Of a stretch of 64,000 nt of DNA, positions 39,005 through 47,524 are shown in pieces. This DNA comes from CAVXNP01 sp963763305 (GTDB lineage Bacteria; Pseudomonadota; Gammaproteobacteria; Xanthomonadales; Rhodanobacteraceae). Positions within the stretch are counted from its first letter, which is position 1; every line of letters begins with the position of its first letter. Both the position numbers and the translations under genes were made by a program. Under the pieces are notes generated by a model. That model ran no database searches and was not told the origin of the DNA. It saw nothing but the letters and a program-made list of their open reading frames with translations. The stretch is taken from the NCBI GenBank assembly GCA_963763305.1, contig CAVXNP010000001.1, forward strand, positions 310,001-374,000, given 5' to 3'.

Positions 39005-39937
39005 CTAGATCAGTTTGATCTCGCGCAGCCGCTGCATCAGGTACTCGTGCGAGGTGATCGAGGTGTCGTAGCGGCTGGGGTTGTCCGCGCTGATGCACTC
39101 GGGCACCGGGTCGAGCACCACGTCGGGGTTCGGGTGCAGGAAGAACGGCACCGAGTAACGCGGCTTGCGTGCATTCTCGTTGCGCGGGTTCACCACGCGG
39201 TGCGAGGTGGACGGGTACACGTGATTGGTCAGCCGCTGCAGCATGTCGCCGATGTTGACCACGATGGCATCGCCCTCGGTGGTCACCGGCAGCCACTGGC
39301 CCTCGCTGCGCACTTCCAGGCCCTCGGCACTGGCACCCACCAGCAGGGTGATGAAATTGATGTCCTCGTGCGCGCCGGCGCGCACGTTGGGGATGTCGTC
39401 CTGCACGATCGGCGGGTAGTGGATCGGGCGCAGGATCGAATTGCCCTGGTCGGTCTTGTCGTCGAAGTAGTGCTCCGGCAGCCCGACGTGCAACGCCAGC
39501 GCGCGCAGCACCCGGCTGCCCAACTGGTCCAGCGCCTGGTACAGGCCGTAGCCGTACTGCTTGAAGTCCGGCACTTCGTCCGGCCACAGGTTCGGCGGCA
39601 TCACATCGGCGAAGGTCGAGTCGCGCGGGATCTCGCGACCGATGTGCCAGAACTCCTTCAGGTCGGGAAACTGGCTGTCCTTGGCCGTCTCCACCTTGAA
39701 CGGGGTGTAGCCGCGCGCGCCGCCAGCGCCGGCCACGTGGTACTTCATCTTGGTTTCGGCCGGCAGCGCGAAGAAGCGCTCGAATACGTCGTAGGCGCCG
39801 TCGATCAGGCCGCGCTCGATGCCGTGGCCGCTGATGCAGCAGAAACCGAACTCGCGGTAGGCGGCGCCCAGCTCGGCCACGAAGGCGTCGCGGTCGGTGG
39901 CGTAGCGCCGGATGTCGAGGGTGGGGACTTTCTTCAT
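39005..39937 (-). CDS. isopenicillin N synthase-like 2OG-Fe(II) oxygenase
   Basis: A 310-residue non-heme iron oxygenase of the IPNS/2OG-Fe(II) family. The N-terminal DIOX-like part contains YREFGFCCISGHGI, and the iron triad is His and Asp in AHEDIN plus His in TSHRV. The co-substrate-binding RxS is RYSVPFF. Xanthomonadales genomes carry this type as a putative oxygenase with no proven substrate; real penicillin biosynthesis is unlikely, since no ACV synthetase is nearby. Its start overlaps the stop of glmM (ATGA), which shows translational coupling to a cell-wall precursor gene. Confidence 0.82.
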   Translation of the reverse strand: MKKVPTLDIRRYATDRDAFVAELGAAYREFGFCCISGHGIERGLIDGAYDVFERFFALPAETKMKYHVAGAGGARGYTPFKVETAKDSQFPDLKEFWHIGREIPRDSTFADVMPPNLWPDEVPDFKQYGYGLYQALDQLGSRVLRALALHVGLPEHYFDDKTDQGNSILRPIHYPPIVQDDIPNVRAGAHEDINFITLLVGASAEGLEVRSEGQWLPVTTEGDAIVVNIGDMLQRLTNHVYPSTSHRVVNPRNENARKPRYSVPFFLHPNPDVVLDPVPECISADNPSRYDTSITSHEYLMQRLREIKLI

Positions 39938-41301
39938 GGGTTCTCAGTCAGGTGTGCCGAAGCAGCCGATTTTACGGCCTCGGCCAGCCAGTCGGCCAAC
40001 TGCTGGACCTCGGCGGCGTCGGCGCCCTCGATGGTGACGCGCACCAACGGCTCGGTGCCCGAGGCCCGCAGCACCACCCGACCGCGGCCCTGCAGGGTGC
40101 GCTCGGCCTCGTTCAGGGCGTGGCGAACGGAGTCGCTGGCCAGCGACTCCCGGGCGCCGGGGGCGCGCACGTTGACCATCACCTGAGGCAGTTTCTGCAG
40201 CCCGCGCCTGGCCAGCGCCAGGTCCTGGCCGGAGCCGGTGAGTGCCTCCAGCACCGCCAATGCGGCGATGATGCCGTCGCCGGTGGTCGAGCGATCCAGG
40301 CACAGGATGTGGCCGGAGGTTTCGCCGCCCAGCACGCCCTTGTGGGCCTTCAGCTGCTGCAGCACGTAGCGGTCGCCGACGTTGGCGCGCAACAGCGGCA
40401 CCTCCATCTCGCCCAGCGCCTTCTCCAGCCCGAAATTGCTCATCAGGGTGCCCACCACCGGCCCCCTCAACGCGCCTGTCGCATACAAATGCCGCGCCAG
40501 CACGTAGAGGATGTCGTCGCCGTCGGCCAGCGCGCCATGGCGGTCGACCAGCATCACCCGGTCGCCGTCGCCGTCGAAGGCGACGCCGATGTCGGCCGCC
40601 TGCGCCAACACGGCCTGCTGCAGTGCCTGTGGATGGGTCGAGCCAACCTGGCGATTGATGTTGAAGCCGTCCGGTTTGTCGCCGATGGCGATCACGTCCG
40701 CGCCCAGTTCGGCAAACACCTTGGGCGCGACCTGGTAGGTGGCGCCATTGGCGCAGTCGACCACCATCTTCAGCCCGCGCAGGCTGAAATCCTCGGCCAC
40801 AGTCGATTTGCAGAACTCCACGTAACGGGCCACCGCGTCGCTGACCCGGCTGGCCTTGCCCAGTTGCTCGGAGGCCACCGTGGCGAACTCCGCGTCGAGC
40901 TCGGCCTCGATCGCCGCCTCGACTTCATCGGACAGCTTCTCGCCGCCGGCAGAAAAGAACTTGATGCCATTGTCGTGGTGCGGGTTGTGCGAGGCGCTGA
41001 TCACGATGCCGGCGGCCGCGCGCATGGAGCGGGTCAGGAACGCCACCGCCGGGGTCGGCATCGGCCCGAGCAGGCCCACGTCCGCACCGGCGGCAACCAG
41101 GCCGGCTTCCAGCGCCGATTCGAACATGTAGCCGGAAATGCGTGTGTCCTTGCCGATCAGCACGAGCGGCTTGCGCGTGGCGTCGCGCGCCAACACCGCG
41201 CCCACGGCGCGCCCCAGGCGCAGCATGAAGTCGGCGCTGATGGGCCACTGTCCGACCGGCCCGCGGATGCCGTCGGTGCCGAAATACTTGCGTTGGTTCA
41301 T
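39934..41301 (-). CDS. glmM: phosphoglucosamine mutase
   Basis: It converts glucosamine 6-phosphate to glucosamine 1-phosphate for peptidoglycan and LPS. Domain marks are YFGTDGIRG at the N-terminus, the phosphoserine loop SASHNPHHDNGIKFF, the metal loop DGDGDR, the sugar loop GGETSGHI and the phosphate-binding RASGTEPLVRV. The length of 455 residues is standard. It follows folP by 47 bp, the order seen in E. coli, and is coupled by ATGA to the downstream oxygenase gene. There is no frameshift. Confidence 0.96.
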   Translation of the reverse strand: MNQRKYFGTDGIRGPVGQWPISADFMLRLGRAVGAVLARDATRKPLVLIGKDTRISGYMFESALEAGLVAAGADVGLLGPMPTPAVAFLTRSMRAAAGIVISASHNPHHDNGIKFFSAGGEKLSDEVEAAIEAELDAEFATVASEQLGKASRVSDAVARYVEFCKSTVAEDFSLRGLKMVVDCANGATYQVAPKVFAELGADVIAIGDKPDGFNINRQVGSTHPQALQQAVLAQAADIGVAFDGDGDRVMLVDRHGALADGDDILYVLARHLYATGALRGPVVGTLMSNFGLEKALGEMEVPLLRANVGDRYVLQQLKAHKGVLGGETSGHILCLDRSTTGDGIIAALAVLEALTGSGQDLALARRGLQKLPQVMVNVRAPGARESLASDSVRHALNEAERTLQGRGRVVLRASGTEPLVRVTIEGADAAEVQQLADWLAEAVKSAASAHLTENP

Positions 41302-41348
41302 TGTCGTTCCTTGCGATGGCGCCGACAGGCGGTGGCGCCGTGTATAGC

Positions 41349-42257
41349 CTATTCGTCGTCCGGCCAGCGTGGAGCGGCCGGCCGCTGGTCGCGGCGCGGG
41401 GGCACGTCCCCGGACTTCACTGCCTGCCATACCGCCAACGCGTCGACGGTCATCGCCACATCGTGCGCGCGCACCAGCCGCGCACCACGCTGCGCGGCGA
41501 TCACGGCGGCAGCCACCGAGCCGGCAGCACGCTCGACCGGCTCGCTGCGGCCGGTCAGCGTGCCGATGGTTGCCTTGCGCGACAGGCCCACGTAAACGCC
41601 ACTACCCAGGTCGGCAAAGCGCTCCAGCGCCCGCAGCAAGGCCAGGTTGTGCTCCAGCGTCTTGCCGAAGCCGAAGCCGGGATCGACCATCACCTTGCGT
41701 CGGTCCATGCCGGCCAGCTCGCAGGCAAACAGGCGATCGGTGAGAAAGCGGTGCACTTCACCGACCACGTCGTCGTACTGCGGTGCCTCCTGCATGCTGC
41801 GCGGCTCGCCCAGCATGTGCATCAGGCACACGGGTACGCCCAGTTGCGCGGCGGTCTCCAGCGAGTCGTCGCGGCGCAACGCGTAAACGTCGTTGATCAT
41901 GCCGGCACCGGCCGCCACCGCGGCGCGCATCACCGCCGGCTTGGAGGTGTCGATCGCCAGAGGCAGCTCGGTGCGCGAAACCAGTTGCTCGATCACCGGT
42001 ATGACCCGATCCAGCTCTTCGGCTTCGGACACTTCCGAGGCGCCCGGACGGGTCGACTCACCGCCGATGTCCAGCATCGAGGCCCCTTCCTGCGCCATGC
42101 GCAGCCCATGCGCCACCGCCGCTTCCACCGTGGCATGGCTACCACCATCGGAAAACGAATCGGGGGTAACGTTGAGGATGCCGACCACTCGCGGGCGGTC
42201 CAGCGTGAGCGGCCGGCCGTTGCAATCGAGCACGGTGGCGAACGGGTCATCGGTCAT
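41349..42257 (-). CDS. folP: dihydropteroate synthase
   Basis: This folate enzyme joins p-aminobenzoate to dihydropterin pyrophosphate and is the sulfonamide target. The signature motifs are complete: GILNVTPDSFSDGG, DIGGESTRPGA, a DTSK segment, MINDVYALR, and the C-terminal LVRAHDVAMT. It has 302 residues from the ATG at 42257. It sits between orn (20 bp upstream) and glmM on the same strand. Confidence 0.96.
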   Translation of the reverse strand: MTDDPFATVLDCNGRPLTLDRPRVVGILNVTPDSFSDGGSHATVEAAVAHGLRMAQEGASMLDIGGESTRPGASEVSEAEELDRVIPVIEQLVSRTELPLAIDTSKPAVMRAAVAAGAGMINDVYALRRDDSLETAAQLGVPVCLMHMLGEPRSMQEAPQYDDVVGEVHRFLTDRLFACELAGMDRRKVMVDPGFGFGKTLEHNLALLRALERFADLGSGVYVGLSRKATIGTLTGRSEPVERAAGSVAAAVIAAQRGARLVRAHDVAMTVDALAVWQAVKSGDVPPRRDQRPAAPRWPDDE

Positions 42258-42277
42258 GGTGCGGCTCCGCGCAAGGC

Positions 42278-42895
42278 TCAACCAAGGTAATCGGGTGCCT
42301 GGCCGTCCGGTCCCGGCCCGTCGGCGGCAATTGCACCGGGCAGCTGGCCGCCCAGGGCGCCCATGTGCTCGCGGTAGTAGCGCAGTTCGTTGATCGAGTC
42401 GCGGATGTCCGACAGCGCCGTATGCGCCGACTCCTTGGCGATGCCCTTGCCGATCAGCGGCGCCCAGCGCCGCGCCAGTTCCTTGAGCGTGGAGACGTCC
42501 AGGTTGCGGTAATGGAAGTAGCGCTCCAGCCGCGGCATCTGCCGGTGCATGAAACGGCGGTCCTGGCAGATCGAGTTGCCGCACATCGGCGACTTGCCGG
42601 CCGGCACCCACGCCTTGAGGAACTCCACCGTGGCCTGCTCGGCCTGGGCGTGGTCGGTGGTGGAATCCAGTACCTGTTGCCACAGCCCGGACCTGCTGTG
42701 CTGGTTGCGGTTCCAGCTGTCCATCGACTCCAGCCGGTCGATCTCGTGGCGGATCGCGAACACCGGTCCCTCGGCAAGAATGTTCAGCTCCTTGTCGGTG
42801 ACGATGGTGGCGATCTCCAGGATCGAATCAGCGTCGGTATCCAGACCGGTCATCTCCAGGTCGATCCAGATCAGGTTCTCATCGTTCGCTTGCAT
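42278..42895 (-). CDS. orn: oligoribonuclease
   Basis: A DEDDh 3'-5' exoribonuclease that clears 2-5 nt RNAs and pGpG. IDLEMTGLD carries the first Asp and Glu. The GNSICQDRRFM block carries the third acidic residue, and His and Asp are in ESAHTALSDIRDS. The length of 205 residues is usual. It is divergent from sbcB, 69 bp away, and is the first gene of the orn-folP-glmM-oxygenase strand. Confidence 0.95.
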   Translation of the reverse strand: MQANDENLIWIDLEMTGLDTDADSILEIATIVTDKELNILAEGPVFAIRHEIDRLESMDSWNRNQHSRSGLWQQVLDSTTDHAQAEQATVEFLKAWVPAGKSPMCGNSICQDRRFMHRQMPRLERYFHYRNLDVSTLKELARRWAPLIGKGIAKESAHTALSDIRDSINELRYYREHMGALGGQLPGAIAADGPGPDGQAPDYLG

Positions 42896-42964
42896 GCGTC
42901 CTCCAGTGACCGCGAGTCTAACGCAGCACCGTGCAGGGCCGGTGGTCATGCGATGATCCGACCC

Positions 42965-44417
42965 ATGCAGACCTTCTTCTGGCACGACTACGAGACTTTC
43001 GGCGCCGATCCCCGGCGCGACCGGCCGGTACAGTTCGCGGGCATCCGCACCACCGCCGACCTGGAAATCGTGGATGAGCCGGTGATGTTCTTCGGCAAGC
43101 CGCCGCGGGAGATGCCCCCGCATCCGGAAGCCTGCCTGGTCACCGGCATCACGCCCCAGCAGGCCGAGCGCGAGGGTGTGTGCGAGGCCGAGTTCGCCGC
43201 CCGCGTGCACGAACAACTGGCCAAGCCGGGCACCTGCGGCGTGGGCTACAACTCGTTGCGCTTCGATGACGAGTTCACCCGGCAGATGCTGTACCGAAAC
43301 TTCTTCGATCCGTACGGGCGCGAGTGGGAAAACGGCAACTCGCGCTGGGACCTGATCGACCTGGTGCGGATGTGCCAGGCGCTGCGTCCGGAAGGCATCA
43401 ACTGGCCGACAGCGCGAGGACGGCTCGCCCAGCTTCAAGCTGGAGCATCTGGCCACCGCCAACCAGCTGACCCAGGAGCGCGCCCACGACGCGCTGTCGG
43501 ACGTGCATGCGTTGATCGGCCTGGCCCGGCTGATCCGGGTGCGCCAGCCGCGCCTGTGGGACTGGTATCTGGCGCTGCGTCGCAAGCAGCGCGTGTTCGA
43601 GCTGCTCGACCCGGTCGACATGACGCCGCTGGTGCACGTGTCCTCGCGCTACCCGGCCAGCCGTCATTGCGTGGCGGTGGTCGCACCGCTGGCCGCGCAT
43701 CCGTCGCGGCCGGGCGAGGTCATCGTCTGCGACCTGGCCGACGACCCGGCCGCCTGGCTGGCGCTGGACGAGGACGACATCGCCGATCGCATCTTCACCG
43801 CGCGCGCCGACCTGCCCGAGGGCGTCGAACGGATTCCGCTGCGCACCGTGCGCGCCAACCGCAGCCCGGCACTGGCGCCGCTGTCGGTGCTGAAGGGGAT
43901 CGATCACGGCCGCCTGCAGATCGACCTGGAGCGCAGCCTGGCCCACCTCGACACGCTGCGCGCGGCCGCCGGGCTGGCCGAGAAAGCTGCGCCGGGTGTT
44001 TTCCCGGGCCAGCGACCTGCCGCCACCGGAGGATCCCGAGCTGGCGCTGTACGCCGGCTTCCTGCCCGACGCGGACAAGCGCCTGCTGGCGCAGGTGCGC
44101 GCCACGCCGCCGGAGCAACTGGCAGCACCGCGTTTGCGTTTCGCGATCCACGCTATGCCGAACTGCTGTTCCGCTACCGCGCCCGCAACTGGCCGCACAC
44201 GCTCGGCGCCGGGGAACACGCCCGCTGGGAAGCCTTCCGCCGGGACCGGCTGACCCGGCCCACGCCACTGACCGGCCTGACCCTGGCGCAGTACTTCGAC
44301 ACCATCGCCGCGCTGCGCCGGCAGGAGGCGCCGCGGACCGCCCTGCTCGACCAGCTCCAGGCCTGGGGCCACGAGTTGCAGGGCTCGATCGTGCATGAGG
44401 CGGCCGCGCTGCTGTAG
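42965..44417 (+). CDS. sbcB: exodeoxyribonuclease I, frameshifted
   Basis: ExoI degrades single-stranded DNA 3'-5' in mismatch repair and recombination. The DEDD-exonuclease start is FFWHDYETFGADPRRDRPVQFAG, then VGYNSLRFDDEF, SHDALSDVHA-type ExoIII motif (HDALSDVHALIGLA), and the SH3-like and C-terminal helical parts with FRDPRYAELLFRYRARN. Frames change at 43415 (GCG then C), 43986 (AAA then G) and about 44142, where a wobble base of TTx is missing. Corrected, about 484 residues. The ATG at 42965 fits the family N-terminus; an ATG at 42953 is also in frame. All motifs are intact, so sequence error is likely. Confidence 0.88.
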
Positions 44418-44498
44418 CGCCTGGAACGGCAGGGCGCCTGCATGGGCAGGACCCGCGCCAGGCGTGCGGCACACGCACGGGTTGGCGTTACGGCGGAC

Positions 44499-44612
44499 GT
44501 AGGGTGGGCTTCAGCCCACCGGCTTTTTCGGGCTGTTCGGCTGTTCGGGCTGTTCGGCTGTTCGGGCCTGTCGTCCGCTCCGTTGGCTTTGGTGGGCTGA
44601 AGCCCACCCTAC
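44499..44612. repeat. inverted REP doublet 2 with Gly-Cys-rich spacer
   Basis: GTAGGGTGGGCTTCAGCCCA (44499-44520 with CC) and its inverted copy (44591-44612) are 70 bp apart. The spacer contains tandem TTCGGGCTG/TTCGGCTG steps and ends in CGCTCCGTTGGC, also found in doublet 1. It lies before the DUF2461 gene. Confidence 0.88.
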
Positions 44613-44700
44613 GCCCACCTACGCCCACCTACGCCCACCCTTCGCCCAACCTACGGCCAACCTACGGCCAACCTACGGCCATCTTGTGCCTACCTACCCT
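44609..44700. repeat. degenerate 10-11 bp tandem repeat next to REP doublet 2
   Basis: ACGCCCACCT repeats about three times and then changes into ACCTACGGCCA units, three times, decaying toward 44760. It adjoins the REP arm ending in CCCACCCTAC, as if grown out of it by slippage. No gene is seen in 44418-44816 apart from these repeats. Confidence 0.75.
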
Positions 44701-44816
44701 GCGCCACCCTCGCCCTACCTGCACCCACGGTGCGCCACCCTGCCCCCCGCCGGGTGCGCCTGAAATTCCCGCTCATCCGGCATGCATCCGTGCCGCGCTT
44801 GCCGCGATAATGCCGC

Positions 44817-45506
44817 ATGGCACACAGCACCTACTTCACCCCCGCCGCGTTCCGCTTCCTGCGCGCGCTCGACCGCAACAACAGCCGCGAGTGGTTCACG
44901 GCGCACAAGGGCGACTACGAGCGGCACCTGCGCGAGCCGTTCCTGCAGTTCATCGCCGACATGCAGGCGCCGCTGGCGAAGATCAGCACGCACTACCGCG
45001 CCGATCCGCGCAAGAACGGCGGCTCGCTGTTCCGCATCCACCGCGATACGCGTTTCTCGCACAACAAGCTGCCGTACAAGCCGTGGCAGGGCTCGCGCTT
45101 CTTCCACGAGCGGCGCAACGAGATTCCCGCGCCGGCGTTCTACCTGCACCTGGAGCCGGGTGACTGCTTCGCCGGCGGCGGCATGTGGCATCCCGAACCG
45201 GACGCGCTCAAGCACATTCGCGGCTTCCTCGCCGACAACCCGGCTGCATGGAAGCGCGCCACCCGGAGCGCGGCGTTCCGGCAACAGCTGACCTTTCGCG
45301 GCGAAGCGCTCAGCCGACCGCCACGCGGCTTCGACCCGGAGCACGAGTTGATCGACGACCTCAAGCGCAAGAGCTTCGCGGCTGCCGCCGAGCTGGACGA
45401 AGCGCTGGCCTGCTCCAGCGAGCTGCTGCCCTGGACCGTCGCCACCTTCAAGCGCGTCGCGCCGCTGGTCGACTACCTGTGCGCCGCCCAGGAACTGGAG
45501 TTCTAG
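44817..45506 (+). CDS. DUF2461 (TIGR02453) family protein
   Basis: A 229-residue soluble protein with family marks FLRALDRNNSREWFTAHK, then RDTRFSHNKLPYKPW, and FYLHLEPGDCFAGGGMWHPEP. The function of the family is not established. It is intact, with no frameshift, and is the only gene between two inverted REP doublets. The preceding 80 bp carry further REP-derived repeats, so its promoter may lie inside them. Confidence 0.85.
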   Translation: MAHSTYFTPAAFRFLRALDRNNSREWFTAHKGDYERHLREPFLQFIADMQAPLAKISTHYRADPRKNGGSLFRIHRDTRFSHNKLPYKPWQGSRFFHERRNEIPAPAFYLHLEPGDCFAGGGMWHPEPDALKHIRGFLADNPAAWKRATRSAAFRQQLTFRGEALSRPPRGFDPEHELIDDLKRKSFAAAAELDEALACSSELLPWTVATFKRVAPLVDYLCAAQELEF

Positions 45507-45604
45507 GCCGCGGAGCGCATGCGGGCGCAAACTGGCCGTACGGCGGACGTACGGCGGACGAACGGCGGACGTAGGGTGGGCGAACGGCGGAGCGTAGGGT
45601 GGGC

Positions 45605-45711
45605 GTAGGGTGGGCTTCAGCCCACCAGAGCCAACAAAGCCAAAAAGCCGAAAAGCTCAAAAGCCAAAAAGCCAGAAAGCCAAAAAGCCGGTGGGCTGAA
45701 GCCTACCCTAC
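45605..45711. repeat. inverted REP doublet 3 with A-rich spacer
   Basis: GTAGGGTGGGCTTCAGCCCA (45605-45626 with CC) and an inverted copy with one change (45690-45711) enclose 63 bp made of repeated GCCAAAAA and GCCGAAAA steps. Upstream, 45534-45604 holds 11-12 bp repeats (GGCGGACGTA, GTAGGGTGGGC). It separates the convergent DUF2461 and MHS genes. Confidence 0.88.
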
Positions 45712-45725
45712 CTGTTATCGGTGGA

Positions 45726-47036
45726 TCACGGCGACTGTCGCGCGGCCTGCGCTGGCGGTGCACCCCGGTGCAGCAAGAACAGGGCGCAGCCGATGCCGAC
45801 CACCGCCGCCACGGCCACGTAATGCGCCGGCGCCAGCACCCCGAAACGCGCCACCATCAGCCCGATCAGGGGCGGAGTGAGTCCGCCGAACACCGCGTAG
45901 GCGATGTTGTAGGAAAACGACAAGCCGGAAAACCGCACCGCGGGCGGGAACGCCACCACCATCATCGCCGGTACGACGCCGACCACACCGACGCTGAAGC
46001 CGGCCAGCGCATACAGTGCCAGGAAGTGCCCGGCGCCAGCCTGCAGGTCCAGGTACAGCGCGTAGCCACACAACGCCAGGCCGGTCGCGCCCAGCAGCAA
46101 GGCACGGGCATAGCCGATGCGATCGGCCAGCATGCCGTAGACCAGGCAGCCCACGGCCAGGCACAGCGAGGCCAGGTTGTTGCCCAGGAAAGCCTGCGCC
46201 GGGGCCACATGGAACACCGATTGCACCAGCGAGGGGGTCATCAGGATCAGCACCAGGATCGCCGCGGTCAGCATCCAGGTGACCAGCATCGACAACACCA
46301 CCGCGCCGCGATGCTCCGCCAGTACGCGGCCCAGCGGCAGGCCCCGCGCCAGCTGCTTGTTTGCCGCCATCGCCTCGAACACCGGCGTCTCGCTGAGCCA
46401 GCGGCGCAGCCATACGGCCAGAAAGCCGAACAGGCCGCCGATCACGAACGGCAGCCGCCAACCCCAGGCCAGCAACGCCTCCGGCGCCAGGTTGCGGTTG
46501 ATCACGGCGGCCACCAGCGAGCCGATCAGGATGCCCACGGTCAAGCCGCTGGTGAGGCTGGCGCAGGCGAAGCCAACGCGCCCTGCCGGCACGTGCTCGG
46601 CCACGAACACCCAGGCGCCGGGTACTTCCCCGCCGACCGCTACGCCCTGCATCACCCGCAGCGCCAACAACAGCAGCGGCGCCCACAGGCCGATCTGCGC
46701 ATGCACCGGCAGAAGTCCGATCGCCAGCGTCGGCAGCGCCATCAGGAACACGCTCAGCGTAAACATGCGCTTGCGCCCGAGCGTGTCACCGTAATGCGCC
46801 ATCACGATCCCGCCCAGCGGGCGGGCCAGGTAGCCAGCGGCAAAAATTCCGTACACCTGCAGTTGAGCCAGCCACGGCGCCATGCCGGGAGGAAAGAACA
46901 ACCGGCTCAGTGGCAGCGCGAAGAACACGAACACCACGAAGTCGTAGAACTCCAGCGCACCGCCCAGGGCAGCCAGAGTCAGCGTGCGTGTGTCGCGACC
47001 GCGCAGGGTGGCCGGGGGCATGGGCGAAGTGTCCAT
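45726..47036 (-). CDS. MHS-family MFS transporter (metabolite:proton symporter)
   Basis: A 436-residue, 12-helix transporter of the MHS family (ProP/KgtP/shikimate-type). N-terminal marks are GALEFYDFVVFVFFALPLS and ARPLGGIVMAHYGDTLGRKR (family loop 2-3), then RVMQGVAVGGEVPGAWVFVAEH. No osmosensory C-terminal coiled coil is present, so it is not ProP itself; dicarboxylate or aromatic-acid uptake is likelier. The length is normal and it is intact. It is followed on the same strand by nothing, and ends at doublet 3. Confidence 0.85.
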   Translation of the reverse strand: MDTSPMPPATLRGRDTRTLTLAALGGALEFYDFVVFVFFALPLSRLFFPPGMAPWLAQLQVYGIFAAGYLARPLGGIVMAHYGDTLGRKRMFTLSVFLMALPTLAIGLLPVHAQIGLWAPLLLLALRVMQGVAVGGEVPGAWVFVAEHVPAGRVGFACASLTSGLTVGILIGSLVAAVINRNLAPEALLAWGWRLPFVIGGLFGFLAVWLRRWLSETPVFEAMAANKQLARGLPLGRVLAEHRGAVVLSMLVTWMLTAAILVLILMTPSLVQSVFHVAPAQAFLGNNLASLCLAVGCLVYGMLADRIGYARALLLGATGLALCGYALYLDLQAGAGHFLALYALAGFSVGVVGVVPAMMVVAFPPAVRFSGLSFSYNIAYAVFGGLTPPLIGLMVARFGVLAPAHYVAVAAVVGIGCALFLLHRGAPPAQAARQSP

Positions 47037-47067
47037 GGGATCGTTCGGCTGCGTCGCGTGGACGCGA

Positions 47068-47232
47068 TCAGTTACGCCGGTTCTTGAACATCATCCCCAC
47101 GCCCACGGCGATCAGTGCCAGCGGCCACCAGGTGGCGAACAGTTCGCCCAGGTGCACGTTGAAGCCCAGGTTGCTCATCAGGAACAGCACGCCAACCACG
47201 ATCAGGATGATGCCGGCAGCATTCGGACGCAT
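47068..47232 (-). CDS. 54-residue two-helix membrane protein, LiaI/LiaF-TM (DUF5668)-like
   Basis: A short gene that is easy to miss. Starting at the ATG complementary to 47230-47232 it encodes two hydrophobic segments (AGIILIVVGVLFLMSNLG and LALIAVGVGMMF) around a HLGELFATWWP turn and ends in KNRRN. The NLG/WWPL pattern is typical of the LiaI-LiaF transmembrane region, where the helices help sense the membrane. It lies 31 bp upstream of the MHS start on the same strand, so both may share a transcript. Function is not known. Confidence 0.7.
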   Translation of the reverse strand: MRPNAAGIILIVVGVLFLMSNLGFNVHLGELFATWWPLALIAVGVGMMFKNRRN

Positions 47233-47524
47233 CGGGAATTCTCGCAAGGGTGTAACCGCGCACTGTGCGCAGCTTTGCCCGCGTCGTCAAACCCGCGACG
47301 CCTGTGCCGGTGAACGGGCCACGCGCTGGCCGTATCGACGGTGCACCGCGTCAAGACGCTCGCGTATGGCCCTGCTAGATTCCATACGCAGTCGCATGGT
47401 GCTTGGGGGAGCGCCGGCGGCGTATCGGGCGCCTGGCGCCCTTTCGGTCGACCCGGCGGTGCGCGGGGGCTGGACTGTGGCCTGTCGGCATCGGGGTGGA
47501 CCTCACCTGAGGGAGGGAACACAC

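Noticed and set aside
39005..39937. True penicillin-type biosynthesis
   Set aside because: Only one IPNS-fold gene is present, with no ACV synthetase or acyltransferase; the fold is shared by many oxygenases.
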